A stretch of 64,000 nt of DNA from Phycicoccus jejuensis (GCF_000720925.1 NZ_JOEE01000004.1:124001-188000), one strand, 5' to 3'; positions 30,334 through 39,923 are shown, counted from the first letter of the stretch. Translations and numbers: made by a program. The notes: a model not told the origin generated them from the letters alone.

Positions 30334-31856
30334 GCACGACGACCGGTGAGCGCACGCTCTCGTTCGACGAGGCGCTGGCCTCGTTCGACCCCGTCATGGG
30401 CCTCGAGGTGCACGTCGAGCTGGGCACGAACACGAAGATGTTCTGCGGCTGCCCCACCGAGTTCGGCGCCGAGCCGAACACGCAGGTCTGCCCGGTCTGC
30501 CTCGGCCTGCCCGGCGCCCTGCCGGTCGTCAACGCGGTCGCGGTCGAGTCGGCCATCCGGATCGGGTTGGCGCTCAACTGTTCCATCGCGGAGTGGTGCC
30601 GGTTCGCCCGGAAGAACTACTTCTACCCGGACATGCCGAAGAACTTCCAGACCTCGCAGTACGACGAGCCGATCGCCTTCGACGGCTACCTCGACGTCGA
30701 GCTCGAGGACGGCTCGACCTTCCGCGTCGAGATCGAGCGCGCGCACATGGAGGAGGACACCGGCAAGTCGCTGCACGTCGGCGGCGCGACGGGTCGCATC
30801 CACGGCGCCACCCACTCGCTCGTCGACTACAACCGGGCCGGCATCCCGCTCATCGAGATCGTCACGAAGCCGATCGTCGCGACGCGCGAGAAGGCCCCCG
30901 AGGTCGCGAAGGCCTACGTCGCGACGCTGCGCGACCTGCTCAAGGCGATGGACGTCTCGGACGTGAAGATGGAGCAGGGCTCGATGCGCTGCGACGTCAA
31001 CCTCTCGCTCATGCCGCGCGACGGCGACACCTTCGGCACGCGCACCGAGACCAAGAACGTCAACTCGCTGCGCTCGGTCGAGCGGGCCGTCCGCTACGAG
31101 ATCGGCCGGCACGCAGCGGTGCTCACCGACGGCGGCTCCATCACGCAGGAGACCCGCCACTGGCACGAGGACACCGGCATCACGACCTCGGGCCGCGTCA
31201 AGTCCGACGCCGAGGACTACCGCTACTTCCCGGAGCCCGACCTCGTGCCCGTCGCACCCTCGCGCGAGACGGTCGAGGCGCTGCGGGCCACGCTGCCCGA
31301 GCCGCCGGCCGCCCGCCGCAAGCGGCTCCAGGCCGACTGGGGCTACAGCGACCTCGAGATGCGCGACGTCGTCAACGCCGGGCTCGTCGAGCTCGTCGAG
31401 GACACCGTCGCCGCCGGCGCCTCGCCCGCGGCCGCCCGCAAGTGGTGGTCCGGCGAGATCGCGCGCCGCGCCAACACCGAGGGCGAGGACGTGCCGTCGT
31501 ACGCCGCGCGCCTCGGCGTCACCCCGGCGCACGTCGTCGAGCTCGAGGGCCTCGTCACGAGTGGCCGCCTCAACGACTCGATGGCCCGGCAGGCCTGGGA
31601 GGGCGTCCTCGACGGCGAGGGCACGCCCACCGCCGTCGCCGACGCCCGCGGCCTGGAGCTGGTCCAGGACACCGGGGCGCTCGAGTCGGCCGTCGACGCC
31701 GTCATCGCCGCCAACCCCGACGTCGCCGCGAAGATCCGCGACGGCAAGGTGCAGGCGGTCGGTGCGCTCATCGGCCAGGTCATGCGCGAGATGAAGGGTC
31801 AGGCCGACGCCGGCGCGGCTCGCGCCATCATCCTCGAGCGGCTCGGCCAGGCCTGA
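30330..31856 (+). CDS. gatB: Glutamyl/aspartyl-tRNA amidotransferase subunit B
   Basis: 508 residues. The catalytic cradle begins with [19 protein letters not shown] and has the zinc cysteines CGCPTEFG and CPVCLGLPG. The helical and YqeY tail domains at the C-terminus (from about 360) bind tRNA. It phosphorylates the misacylated tRNA and transfers ammonia from GatA. ATG 30330 overlaps the gatA stop. A long frame starting at 28749 merely shadows gatA. Confidence 0.97.
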   Translation: MSTTTGERTLSFDEALASFDPVMGLEVHVELGTNTKMFCGCPTEFGAEPNTQVCPVCLGLPGALPVVNAVAVESAIRIGLALNCSIAEWCRFARKNYFYPDMPKNFQTSQYDEPIAFDGYLDVELEDGSTFRVEIERAHMEEDTGKSLHVGGATGRIHGATHSLVDYNRAGIPLIEIVTKPIVATREKAPEVAKAYVATLRDLLKAMDVSDVKMEQGSMRCDVNLSLMPRDGDTFGTRTETKNVNSLRSVERAVRYEIGRHAAVLTDGGSITQETRHWHEDTGITTSGRVKSDAEDYRYFPEPDLVPVAPSRETVEALRATLPEPPAARRKRLQADWGYSDLEMRDVVNAGLVELVEDTVAAGASPAAARKWWSGEIARRANTEGEDVPSYAARLGVTPAHVVELEGLVTSGRLNDSMARQAWEGVLDGEGTPTAVADARGLELVQDTGALESAVDAVIAANPDVAAKIRDGKVQAVGALIGQVMREMKGQADAGAARAIILERLGQA

Positions 31857-31934
31857 CCTGCGAGGTCCTGTCGCCCTCCTCCCGCGGGGGCGCGTGGGGA
31901 TGACCCGCGTGCCCCACGGGTGCATGATCGGAGC

Positions 31935-32465
31935 ATGACCAGCGCCGCCCGAGACCGCGTCCTCGTCCTGCTCCGGCACGCCAAGACGGAGGAGACCAAC
32001 CCGGGCGGCGACCACGAGCGCGAGCTGACCGGCCGCGGCCGGCGCGACGCGAGCGCCGCCGGTCGCTGGCTGCACGAGCACGGCATCGGTATCGACGAGG
32101 TGCTCTGCTCGACCGCCGAGCGGACCCGGCAGACGTGCGAGCTCGTCTGGGAGGCAGGCTGCCCCGAGGCCGACGTGCACCACGACCGGCGCATCTACAA
32201 CGCCTCGCCCGAGGCGCTGCTCGACGTCGTGCACGAGGCCGACGACGACGCCGACGTCGTCATGGTCGTCGGCCACGCGCCCGGCATCCCCGCCCTCGCC
32301 GAGCTGCTCGCCGACGGCGAGGGCAGCGCCGAGGGGCACCGGGCCATGGCCGAGGGCTTCCCGACCTGCGCGCTCGCCGTCCTGCACTACGCCGGCCGGT
32401 GGTCCGACCTCGCGTTCGGCGACGCGCAGCTCGAGCGCTTCCACGTCGCCCGTGACGGGCGCTGA
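31935..32465 (+). CDS. SixA-like histidine phosphatase family protein
   Basis: 176 residues of the phosphoglycerate mutase-like superfamily. The phospho-accepting His is H15 in LLRHAKTEE, an RHAK motif typical of SixA-like proteins, and the second His is H114 (VVGHAPG). CATGAT (31923-31928) lies 6 bases before the ATG. It overlaps the DUF3626 gene by 14 bases. Substrate unknown; phosphohistidine phosphatase is one option. Confidence 0.88.
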   Translation: MTSAARDRVLVLLRHAKTEETNPGGDHERELTGRGRRDASAAGRWLHEHGIGIDEVLCSTAERTRQTCELVWEAGCPEADVHHDRRIYNASPEALLDVVHEADDDADVVMVVGHAPGIPALAELLADGEGSAEGHRAMAEGFPTCALAVLHYAGRWSDLAFGDAQLERFHVARDGR

Positions 32466-33327
32466 CGACCGCCGGCTGCGGGCCCTCGAGCACGTCCGGC
32501 GGCTCGCCCGCGGAGGGCCGCTGGACCCGACCCTCCGGGTGACGGCGAACTTCCACCCGGAGCGCAGGTCGGCCGGCCGCACGGTGCTCGAGCACCTGGG
32601 CCACGACCGGGTGTACCGCTCGCAGTTCGAGACCGGGACGAGCAACGGCGGGCTGACCGCCCACCCCGGGGGCAGCCGCTGGCGGTGGGAGCGGCGGATG
32701 TTCGGGGGCGCCTACGACGACGCGCCCGCGGCGGAGCGGCCGCGCTACGGGGCGCTGGACCACCGACGGCGGGGTCTCGGTGGGGCCCCGCGCTTCGGCT
32801 CGGCCCACGTCCGGCTGGCCTCGTCCGTCCTGCCGCGGACGACCTTCTGCTTCCCCGACTCCGTCTTCCTGCCCACCGCCGTCGGCACGGTCGAGCGCTG
32901 CGACCTCATCGGTCCGGCCGATGCGTTCGCGGCGAGGCCGCTGAGCGACGCCCTCGAGCGGGAGGAGGGCGGGCTGCTCGACGACTACGTCGAGGCCCAG
33001 GTGCACGGGCCGGTCCGGATCCCCGAGGACGTCGAGGCCCTCGTCCTCGACCCCTGCTTCCGGGGGAGCGAGGCCGAGCACCACGCCGCGGCCCTGGGGG
33101 TGCCGGTCGAGTGGCACGAGGGCCGCGTCCTCGAGGTCGCGGAGCTCGAACGCCATCCGGACTACCGCGGGCCCCACGTCGTCGAGGTCGGCCGGCGGGT
33201 GGCCGAGGAGGGCCGGCTGGACGCCGCGGTCGTCGGCCGGGCCGTCGAGACCGGACGCGAGGACCCGCAGGACCTCAAGAAGGTCTGGCACCACGTCGCG
33301 CGCTTCGGGTCGCCCCGGGAGCGTTGA
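32452..33327 (+). CDS. DUF3626 protein
   Basis: 291 residues resembling DUF3626: VTANFHPERRSAGRTVLEHL, YRSQFETGTSNGGLTAHPGG, RRMFGGAYDD and the later YGALDHRR..GGAPRFGSAHVRL. Conserved His, Arg and Asp clusters suggest an enzyme, but no activity is established. The GTG start lies inside the phosphatase gene, so the two are probably co-expressed. Convergent with the SDR gene. Confidence 0.78.
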   Translation: MTGADDRRLRALEHVRRLARGGPLDPTLRVTANFHPERRSAGRTVLEHLGHDRVYRSQFETGTSNGGLTAHPGGSRWRWERRMFGGAYDDAPAAERPRYGALDHRRRGLGGAPRFGSAHVRLASSVLPRTTFCFPDSVFLPTAVGTVERCDLIGPADAFAARPLSDALEREEGGLLDDYVEAQVHGPVRIPEDVEALVLDPCFRGSEAEHHAAALGVPVEWHEGRVLEVAELERHPDYRGPHVVEVGRRVAEEGRLDAAVVGRAVETGREDPQDLKKVWHHVARFGSPRER

Positions 33328-33331
33328 GGGT

Positions 33332-34315
33332 TCAGGGGTGCAGGTCGAGGGCGTCCGCGACGCCGGTCCAGTAGCGCACGCGGTCCGCGGTGGTCGTGCG
33401 CGTCGAGGGCAGCACGCTCGTCGGCCGTGGCCGTCGGTCGTGCCACAGCCGGCCCGGCTCCGGGGCGGGCTCGGTCGCCACGACCCAGACGGTGGTGTCG
33501 CTGCCGTCGGCGTCGGTGCGCAGGACCGGGCGCAATGCCTTCGAGAAGGACGGGAGCGAGGCGTCCAGACCGGGCGTGCGCGCCCAGCCCGGGTGCGTGG
33601 CGTGGACCGTGACCCCGCGCGACGCCCAGCGGTCGGTGAGCACGGGGAGGAGCTCGACCTGGCCGCGCTTGCTGCGGGCGTAGGCGACCGACCCGCTGTA
33701 GCGGCCGGTCGTGTACTCGAGGTCGTCGACAGGGAGCGGCTGGGTGTACATCCCGCCGGAGGTGACGAGGACGACGCGGCCGGCGTCCTGCTCGAGGACG
33801 GGCAGGAGCAGCTCGGTCATGAGGACCGGGCCGAGCACGTGCAGGGCGAGGGTCAGCTCGTGGCCCTGCGGTGACGCCGTGCGTTCCGCGGGCAGCGCGC
33901 CGGCGTTGTGCACCAGCCCGCGCAGCGGCACGTCGGCGGCGGCGAAGCGACCCGCGAAGGTCCGGACCGAGTCGAGGTCGGCGACGTCGCAGCGCCAGAC
34001 GCGGGCGGCGTCCGGTCGTCCGACGGCGGCGGCCACCTGTCCCGCGACGCGCTCGCCGCGCTCGGCGTCGCGGACGACGAGGTGGACGGTGGCACCGAGC
34101 GTGGCGAGGTCGAGGGCCGTGCGCCGGCCGAGGCCCGACGTCGCGCCGGTGACGGCGACGTGCCGGCCGGCGAGGGCCCCGACGGCGGGGTCGGCGGGCC
34201 AGCCCGGCAGCCGCCGGCGCACGGCGAGGCCGAGCGCGGTGAAACCGGGAGCGACCGTGCGGTCCAGGGCGGTGTCGACGAGCCGGGCGGCGGCCCGGGG
34301 GAGCGGGCCGCTCAC
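33332..34315 (-). CDS. Short-chain dehydrogenase/oxidoreductase
   Basis: 327-residue extended SDR. The nucleotide motif TGATSGLG is at 56-63, NAG near 137-139 and the catalytic Y212-x3-K216 in AYARSK. An N-terminal 45-residue extension and a C-terminal segment (WHDRRPRPTSVLP) resemble retinol-dehydrogenase-like members. GTG 34315 overlaps the MarR stop (GTGA), making a MarR-SDR operon divergent from an MMPL transporter. Confidence 0.88.
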   Translation of the reverse strand: MSGPLPRAAARLVDTALDRTVAPGFTALGLAVRRRLPGWPADPAVGALAGRHVAVTGATSGLGRRTALDLATLGATVHLVVRDAERGERVAGQVAAAVGRPDAARVWRCDVADLDSVRTFAGRFAAADVPLRGLVHNAGALPAERTASPQGHELTLALHVLGPVLMTELLLPVLEQDAGRVVLVTSGGMYTQPLPVDDLEYTTGRYSGSVAYARSKRGQVELLPVLTDRWASRGVTVHATHPGWARTPGLDASLPSFSKALRPVLRTDADGSDTTVWVVATEPAPEPGRLWHDRRPRPTSVLPSTRTTTADRVRYWTGVADALDLHP

Positions 34316-34800
34316 GTGAGGGACCTCATCGCGGCGATGGCGCCGCGCAGGTAGCGCTCGACGACCTCGCGCTCGGCGGGCGTCAGCGAGGCGTCGGTGC
34401 GGGCGAGGCCCTCGAACATCGGGGCGAGGTGACGCACGGCCTCGCGGCGACCGGACTCGGTGATGACGACCTCGGTGCGCCGGCCGTCGGCGGGGTGGCG
34501 GCGGCGCTCTGCGTGGCCACGGGCGACGAGGCGGTCGATGACCTGGGACGAGGCCGCCGACGTGACGCCGAGCGCGCGTGCGAGGTCGACCGGGCCCATC
34601 GAACCCATCGCCAGGTGCCGCAGCGAGTGCAGCTCGGAGGTCGACAGGCCCGCCCGCCGGGCCACCTCGTGGGGGACCTGGGCGGCCACGTCGGTCAGCT
34701 CCTGGAGCGTGTCGAGCGTGCTCGAGCCGGTCCAGGCCGGGACGAGCTCGGTGACGGCGCGGGTTGCGTCCTGGGGGTCGTGGTCCGTAATATCACTCAC
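34312..34800 (-). CDS. MarR-family transcriptional regulator
   Basis: 162 residues: a helical dimerisation part, then the winged helix LARALGVTSAASSQVIDRLVARGHAERRRHPADGRR (about 75-110). The GTG at 34800 is chosen since the longer frame to 34845 would run through an obvious operator dyad. It heads an operon with the SDR gene and diverges from an MMPL transporter, so it most likely represses both sides from the dyad at 34807-34832. Confidence 0.85.
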   Translation of the reverse strand: MSDITDHDPQDATRAVTELVPAWTGSSTLDTLQELTDVAAQVPHEVARRAGLSTSELHSLRHLAMGSMGPVDLARALGVTSAASSQVIDRLVARGHAERRRHPADGRRTEVVITESGRREAVRHLAPMFEGLARTDASLTPAEREVVERYLRGAIAAMRSLT

Positions 34801-34806
34801 CAACTT

Positions 34807-34832
34807 AGCAATTAGGTGAATCACCTGTTGCT
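34807..34832. promoter_or_regulatory. MarR operator dyad in the MarR/MMPL intergenic region
   Basis: AGGTGA-A-TCACCT (34814-34826) is a perfect 6-base inverted repeat, flanked by a further pair AGCAA (34807-34811) and TTGCT (34828-34832). The octamer TAGCAATT occurs at 34806-34813 and again at 34840-34847. This short stretch is strikingly AT-rich for the genome. Confidence 0.7.
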
Positions 34833-34874
34833 CCGATCCTAGCAATTCCTGTCAACAGCAACGGAGGCTGAACC

Positions 34875-36953
34875 GTGGGACGCATCGCCGACCTCGTCAC
34901 CCGCCGGTGGGTCGCCGGCCTGCTGGCGCTCGTCGCGCTCCTCGCCGCCGGTGCGGTCGTCGGCGTCGTCGGGCAGGCCGAGAAGCCCGACGGCACGCTC
35001 ACCGCCCTGCCGCTCGACTCCGAGAGCCGCGAGGCGGCCGCGCTGCGCCAGCAGCTGCCCGACGAGCAGGGGTCGGCGGCCGTCGTCCTCTTCGCGCGGG
35101 ACGGCAGGCTGACCGACGCCGACACGCAGGCCATCGAGACCAAGGCCCGCGACCTGCCGGGCGCCGCCGGCATCCCCGCGCAGCGCAGCGAGGACGGGAC
35201 GGCCGCCGTCGTCGTCGTCCCGGTGCAGGAGGGCGACGCGACCCGGACGGCCGACACCGTCGCGCAGATCCGGGAGGCCGCGAAGGCCGACCTGCCCGAC
35301 GGGCTGACCGCGCAGGTCACCGGTCCGGCCGCGATCCAGGCCGACCTCGCCGGTGTCTTCGACGGCGCCAACACCCGGTTGCTGCTCGCGACGGCGAGCG
35401 TCGTCGCGCTGCTGCTCGTCCTCACCTACCGCAGCCCGGTCCTCTGGCTCGTGCCGCTCACCGTCGTCGGCGTCGCCGACCAGCTCGCCGCCGTCGCCGC
35501 GACGCACACGCTGGCCCTCTTCGACGTCGCCTGGGACGAGTCGACCGTGGGCATCCTCTCGGTGCTCGTCTTCGGTGCGGGCACCGACTACGCGCTGCTG
35601 CTCATCTCGCGCTACCGCGACGAGCTGCGCACCACCGAGGACCGGCGCGCGGCGATGGCCCACGCGCTGCGGCGCACCACCGAGGCCGTGCTCTCGAGCG
35701 CCTCGACCGTCGTCCTCGGCCTCCTCACCCTCCTGCTGTCGGCCTTCCCCGCGACCCGCGGGCTCGGGCTCGCCTGCGCCGTCGGCGTCGTCGTCGCGGC
35801 GTTCTTCGTGCTCGTCGTCCTGCCGGCCGCGCTCGTCGTCTTCGGCCGGTGGATCTTCTGGCCCCAGGTCCCGCGGGTCGGCCAGACCGGCCTCGCCGAC
35901 GGTCACTCGGCCTGGCGCCGGGTCGGTGACGCGGTCGCCCGTCGACCCGTCGCGGTCGTCGCCGTCGTCGTCGTCGGCCTCGCGGTCGCCGCGGGCGGCA
36001 TCAGCCAGGTCAAGGCAGGCCTCTCGACGGCCGACCAGTTCCTCGACACCCCCGAGTCCATCACCGCCTCGCAGCGCTACGGCGAGTCCTTCCCGGCCGG
36101 CTCGGTCGACCCCGTCGTCGTCATGACGCGCGGCGACGGCGAGGCGCTCGCGCAGCGGGTCGGGCAGGTCCCCGGCGTCGAGTCCGCCCGCGTCGCGGCC
36201 AGTGGCGGCGGGGTGACCGAGGTCGACGCCGTGCTCTCCGGCGACCCCGGCTCGGACGAGGTCCGCGACAACGTCCGTGCCCTGCGCGAGGCGCTCGCCG
36301 ACCAGCCCGACACCTACGTCGGAGGCACCGAGGCCGAGGCGGTCGACACGGCCGAGGCGTCCTCCCGCGACCGTGCCCTCATCCTGCCGCTCATCCTCGG
36401 GCTCGTGCTCCTCGCGCTCGGCGGGCTCCTGCGCAGCGTCGTCGCCCCGGTCGTCCTCGTGGCGACCGTCGTCGGCACCTACCTCGCCAGCCTCGGCATC
36501 AGCTGGGTGCTCTTCACCCAGGTGCTCGGGTTCGGACGGCTCGACGAGGGCGTCCCGCTGCTGGCGTTCGTCTTCCTCGTCGCGCTCGGCGTCGACTACA
36601 ACATCTTCCTCGTGACCCGGGCGTCCGAGGAGGCCCGGCGGCACGGGCCGCGCGAGGGGATGCTCCGCGCCCTCGCGGCGACCGGTGGCGTCATCACGAG
36701 CGCGGGCATCCTGCTCGCCGCGGTCTTCGCCGTGCTCGGCGTGCTGCCGCTGGTGGTCCTCGCGCAGCTCGGCGTCATCATCTGCGTCGGTGTCCTGCTC
36801 GACACGCTGATCGTGCGGACCCTGCTCGTCCCGGCCGCCGCGGTCCTGCTCGGCGAGCGGTTCTGGTGGCCGCGCAGGCTCCGGCGCCACGACGACGAGC
36901 GCGGCGCCGGCCGCGACGAGGAGCCCGTCGCCGCGGGGGCGCCGAGCGCCTGA
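34875..36953 (+). CDS. MMPL-family (RND-like) transporter
   Basis: 692 residues, two repeats each of a helix, a periplasmic domain and five to six helices (about 11-12 helices in all). Family segments include FGAGTDYALLLISRYRDEL and LGVDYNIFLVTRASEEAR, holding the Asp-Tyr pairs of the proton-relay region. It probably exports lipids or drugs using the proton gradient. GTG start with ACGGAGG 8-9 bases upstream. Divergence from a MarR gene suggests induction by a toxic ligand. Confidence 0.93.
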   Translation: MGRIADLVTRRWVAGLLALVALLAAGAVVGVVGQAEKPDGTLTALPLDSESREAAALRQQLPDEQGSAAVVLFARDGRLTDADTQAIETKARDLPGAAGIPAQRSEDGTAAVVVVPVQEGDATRTADTVAQIREAAKADLPDGLTAQVTGPAAIQADLAGVFDGANTRLLLATASVVALLLVLTYRSPVLWLVPLTVVGVADQLAAVAATHTLALFDVAWDESTVGILSVLVFGAGTDYALLLISRYRDELRTTEDRRAAMAHALRRTTEAVLSSASTVVLGLLTLLLSAFPATRGLGLACAVGVVVAAFFVLVVLPAALVVFGRWIFWPQVPRVGQTGLADGHSAWRRVGDAVARRPVAVVAVVVVGLAVAAGGISQVKAGLSTADQFLDTPESITASQRYGESFPAGSVDPVVVMTRGDGEALAQRVGQVPGVESARVAASGGGVTEVDAVLSGDPGSDEVRDNVRALREALADQPDTYVGGTEAEAVDTAEASSRDRALILPLILGLVLLALGGLLRSVVAPVVLVATVVGTYLASLGISWVLFTQVLGFGRLDEGVPLLAFVFLVALGVDYNIFLVTRASEEARRHGPREGMLRALAATGGVITSAGILLAAVFAVLGVLPLVVLAQLGVIICVGVLLDTLIVRTLLVPAAAVLLGERFWWPRRLRRHDDERGAGRDEEPVAAGAPSA

Positions 36954-36961
36954 GGCCACGC

Positions 36962-36993
36962 CCGGGCGGGAGGAGAAATTTCCTCCCGCCCGG
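36962..36993 (+). terminator. Terminator after the MMPL gene
   Basis: 13-bp perfect stem (36962-36974 with 36981-36993) around loop GAAATT, 9 bases after the stop codon. Confidence 0.8.
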
Positions 36994-37030
36994 TGCATCC
37001 GGGCCGGGGGGCGCGGCGGAAGAGGGGGTG
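36993..37030 (+). promoter_or_regulatory. Putative SigK-type promoter of the first FAS1 gene
   Basis: GTGCATCC (36993-37000), 16 bases, then CGGAAGAGGGGGTG (37017-37030). The same two blocks with the same spacing occur on the reverse strand upstream of the FAS1 lipoprotein gene (39961-39924). The -35 resembles CCATCC of the mycobacterial SigK consensus as I recall it. Confidence 0.65.
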
Positions 37031-37072
37031 GGTCGCCACCGGGGCGACCCTCCCTCGACCAGGAGGTCCTCC

Positions 37073-37723
37073 ATGCGAACCCGTCGCCTCGTCACCGCCG
37101 CCGTGGCCGTCGCCCTCGGTGCCACCACCCTCGCCGCAGCCCCGGCGAGCGCGTCGTCCGGATCGTCCAAGCCCACCGGCACCCGCAGCCTCGCGGCCGT
37201 GCTCACGAGCGACGGCAACACGTTCGACCACAACTGGTACGACTACGACATCGTCACCGAGGCGGTCCTCGCGGTGCTCGCCGCGAAGCCGAACAGCCCG
37301 GTCAAGGTGCTGGCGGACGGCACGACGCCGGTCACCGCGTTCCTGCCCGACGACCGCTCGTTCCAGGTCCTCGCGTACGACCTCACCAAGCGCTGGCCCT
37401 CGACCGAGAAGAAGACCTTCGAGGCCCTCGTCGCGGCCGTCGGGGTCGACGCGATCGAGCAGGTGCTGCTCTACCACGTCGTGCCGGGCGCCACGATCAC
37501 CAAGCGGGACGCCGTCAAGGCCAACGGCGCGGCCCTGACGACCGCCCAGGGCGGCACGGTGACGGTCAAGGTCCTCAACAAGTGGATCCCGATCATCGAG
37601 CTCAAGGACCAGGACCGCAACGACGTCAACCCGTTCGTCAACCCCCGCCGGTTCGACATCAACAAGGGCAACAAGCAGATCGCCCACGGGATCGTCTTCG
37701 TCCTGCGGCCCCTCGACCTCTGA
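37073..37723 (+). CDS. Secreted fasciclin (FAS1)-domain protein
   Basis: 216 residues: signal peptide (MRTRRLVTAAVAVALGATTL, cleaved after about residue 27), then one FAS1-type domain with TPVTAFLPDDRSFQVLAYDL, VLLYHVVPGATITKRDA and a final IAHGIVFVLRPLDL. FAS1 proteins mediate adhesion or ligand binding outside the cell. AGGAGGTCCTCC precedes the ATG. It sits directly upstream of the sigma/anti-sigma pair and shares a promoter element with the FAS1 lipoprotein on their far side. Confidence 0.87.
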   Translation: MRTRRLVTAAVAVALGATTLAAAPASASSGSSKPTGTRSLAAVLTSDGNTFDHNWYDYDIVTEAVLAVLAAKPNSPVKVLADGTTPVTAFLPDDRSFQVLAYDLTKRWPSTEKKTFEALVAAVGVDAIEQVLLYHVVPGATITKRDAVKANGAALTTAQGGTVTVKVLNKWIPIIELKDQDRNDVNPFVNPRRFDINKGNKQIAHGIVFVLRPLDL

Positions 37724-37750
37724 GGTGTCGCTCGCGACGGGCGTCGCGCC

Positions 37751-37778
37751 GGTGGTGGGGGGACAGGACCCCACCATC
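37751..37778 (+). terminator. Hairpin after the first FAS1 gene
   Basis: Stem TGGTGGGG (37753-37760) with CCCCACCA (37769-37776), extendable by two pairs, loop of 8 bases, 28 bases after the stop. Confidence 0.6.
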
Positions 37779-37832
37779 GGTGCGGCGCCGCCGTCGGTGC
37801 CGTACCGGGCGGCACGCCCTAGGGTGGGTGGC

Positions 37833-38411
37833 GTGAGCGTGGACGCGGAGACCGGGGCCGAGGCGCAGGTCGACGACGTCGCCGCCCGTCTCGTGGCGGG
37901 GTCGCGCGAGGCGCTGGAGGAGGCCTGGGCCCGCTGGTCGGGCCTGGTCCACACGCTGGCGGTGCGCTCGCTCGGCAACCACCACGACGCCGAGGACGTG
38001 ACCCAGCAGGTGTTCGTCGCGGCGTGGCGGGGCCGGCACACGCTCGACCCGACGCGCGGGTCGGTGCCCGGCTGGCTCGTCGGCATCACCCGGCACAAGG
38101 TCGCGGACCTGCACGCCCAGCGGGCCCGTCAGGCCCGCGACGCCGAGGCGGCGGCGCGCGAGTCCCTGCCCGACACGCACGCTCCGCCCCCCGAGGAGCG
38201 GCTCGCGGCGCGGCTCCTGCTGGCCGACGCGCTCGACCGTCTCGGCGAACCCCGCGCGAGCGCCATCCGTCTGGCCCTCGTCGACGAACTCACCCATGAG
38301 GAGGTCGCGCAGCGGCTCGGCCTCCCGCTCGGCACCGTCAAGAGCCACATCCGCCGAGGACTCACGACCCTGCGACGCCACCTGGAGGAGGTGACCGATG
38401 ACCACGCCTGA
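37833..38411 (+). CDS. ECF RNA polymerase sigma factor (SigK-like)
   Basis: 192 residues with sigma region 2 (HDAEDVTQQVFVAAW, 51-65) and region 4 (LTHEEVAQRLGLPLGTVKSHIRRG). Immediate coupling to an RskA-type anti-sigma gene and flanking FAS1 genes mirrors M. tuberculosis SigK/RskA, which controls the FAS1 proteins MPT70/MPT83. TAGGGT (37820-37825) ends 7 bases before GTG 37833, so it is transcribed leaderless, probably by the housekeeping sigma factor. It overlaps the anti-sigma gene by 14 bases. Confidence 0.9.
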   Translation: MSVDAETGAEAQVDDVAARLVAGSREALEEAWARWSGLVHTLAVRSLGNHHDAEDVTQQVFVAAWRGRHTLDPTRGSVPGWLVGITRHKVADLHAQRARQARDAEAAARESLPDTHAPPPEERLAARLLLADALDRLGEPRASAIRLALVDELTHEEVAQRLGLPLGTVKSHIRRGLTTLRRHLEEVTDDHA

Positions 38412-39225
38412 GCACGCCGTCCACCCGGACGACGACCTCGTGCTGCACGCGACCGGTCACCCGGTCCCGGCCGAGGTGTCCGCCCACGTCGAGACCTGCC
38501 CCCGCTGCGCCCACGAGGTCGCCGCCCTGCGCGCCGTCTCCGAGCTGCTGCGCGACCCGGTCGACCTCGTCGCCGCGCCGGCCGGCCTCTGGGACAAGGT
38601 CGCCGCCGAGATCGACCGTGACGAGGAGGGGCGTCCCGTCCTCACGGTCGTCGACGGCGCGGTCGTCGACGGCGCGGTCGCCGACGACGCGACCCCGCCC
38701 GCGCCGCCGCGCGGTGTCGTCGCTCCGCTGCCCGACCCGGCACCCGCGGCCTCCTTGGCGCCCGCCCGGTCGCGCCGGCGCCGCGTCGCCGGCGGGTGGC
38801 TCGTCGCCGCCGCTGCTGCCGGGGTCGTCGTCGGGGGCGTTGGGGTGCGCGCCCTGGACGGTCCGGAGCCGCAGCCGACACCGTCCGCGGTCGTGCTCGG
38901 CGAGACGAAGCTCGACACCCTCGACACGCAGCAGGTCCTCGGGGCGGCCAGCGCCGTCCGCGTCGACGGCCACCTCGACCTCGACGTCGACACCCCGGCG
39001 CTCGACCCGGGCACCGGATACCTCGAGGTGTGGCTCATCAACAAGGACCTCAAGCGGATGGTCTCGGTGGGCGTGCTCCGGCCCGGCGAGGGCAACCAGC
39101 GCTTCGCCATCGACCAGTCGCTCATCGACCAGGGCTACGTCATCGTCGACATCTCCCGTGAGGGGTACGACGACAGGCCCGAGCACTCCGGCGACAGCAT
39201 CGCGCGCGGCACCCTCGCCCTCTGA
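38398..39225 (+). CDS. RskA-like membrane anti-sigma factor
   Basis: 275 residues. The N-terminal anti-sigma domain has the zinc motif H30-x3-C34-x2-C37 (HVETCPRC). A Pro/Ala linker and basic stop-transfer (RSRRRR) precede one helix (about 131-150). The extracytoplasmic RskA domain contains YLEVWLINKDLKRMVSVG. It should hold the sigma factor inactive until proteolysis. ATG lies inside the sigma gene, ensuring stoichiometric synthesis. Confidence 0.92.
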   Translation: MTTPEHAVHPDDDLVLHATGHPVPAEVSAHVETCPRCAHEVAALRAVSELLRDPVDLVAAPAGLWDKVAAEIDRDEEGRPVLTVVDGAVVDGAVADDATPPAPPRGVVAPLPDPAPAASLAPARSRRRRVAGGWLVAAAAAGVVVGGVGVRALDGPEPQPTPSAVVLGETKLDTLDTQQVLGAASAVRVDGHLDLDVDTPALDPGTGYLEVWLINKDLKRMVSVGVLRPGEGNQRFAIDQSLIDQGYVIVDISREGYDDRPEHSGDSIARGTLAL

Positions 39226-39244
39226 CGAGAGTCCGCCGCACACA

Positions 39245-39284
39245 CGGACGGGCCCCGGGTGCTGGTGCACCCGGGGCCCGTCCG
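39245..39284. terminator. Bidirectional terminator between anti-sigma and FAS1 lipoprotein genes
   Basis: Perfect 18-bp stem (39245-39262 with 39267-39284), loop TGGT. It lies between convergent genes. Confidence 0.88.
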
Positions 39285-39298
39285 CGTCGGTCGGTGGC

Positions 39299-39889
39299 TC
39301 AGCCCTTGGGGACGAGCACGCCGTCGATGACGTGGATGACGCCGTTCGTGGCCTCGATGTCGGTCTGCGTCACCGTCACCTCGCCACCGGAGGTGTCGGT
39401 GAGGGTGACGGTGTCGCCGTCGACGCCGACGGTCAGCTTCTCGCCGTTGACCGTCTCGACCTCCTGGCCGTCCATCGTCGCGACGTCGGCGGCCATGACC
39501 TTGCCCGGCACCACGTGGTAGGTGAGGACGTCGGTCAGCGCGCCCTGCGGGTCGGCGAGCAGGTCGTCGAGGGTGCCGTCGGGAAGGGCCGTGAACGCCT
39601 CGTCGGTCGGGGCGAAGACCGTGTACGGCCCCTCGCCCTTGAGGGTCTCGACGAGGCCGGCGGCCTCGAGCGCGGTGGCGAGGGTGGTGAAGCCGCCGGC
39701 CGCGACGGCGGTGTCGACGATGTCGGCGGAGGCGGCGGCGGACTCCGAGGCGCTCGGCGAGGCCGAGGTCGGCGCGGCCGAGGAGGTGGCGGGGGTGCTC
39801 GCCCCGGCGTCGGTGTCGGAGTCCGACCCGCAGGCGCTGACGACGAGCGCGAGGGAGAGGGCGGCGGTGGCGGCGAGGGTGCGTCGCAT
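39299..39889 (-). CDS. FAS1-domain lipoprotein (MPT83-like)
   Basis: 196 residues. The signal ends with a lipobox VSAC, lipidated C20, then a Ser/Ala/Thr-rich linker (about 21-55) and one FAS1 domain with [31 protein letters not shown] and the closing [15 protein letters not shown]. It is a surface-anchored adhesin-type protein, like mycobacterial MPT83. Its promoter duplicates that of the other FAS1 gene, pointing to control by the adjacent sigma factor. GGAAGGACCCCGTC upstream of the ATG provides the ribosome site. Confidence 0.93.
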   Translation of the reverse strand: MRRTLAATAALSLALVVSACGSDSDTDAGASTPATSSAAPTSASPSASESAAASADIVDTAVAAGGFTTLATALEAAGLVETLKGEGPYTVFAPTDEAFTALPDGTLDDLLADPQGALTDVLTYHVVPGKVMAADVATMDGQEVETVNGEKLTVGVDGDTVTLTDTSGGEVTVTQTDIEATNGVIHVIDGVLVPKG

Positions 39890-39923
39890 GACGGGGTCCT
39901 TCCGGAGGGGGTGGTGTTCCTGA

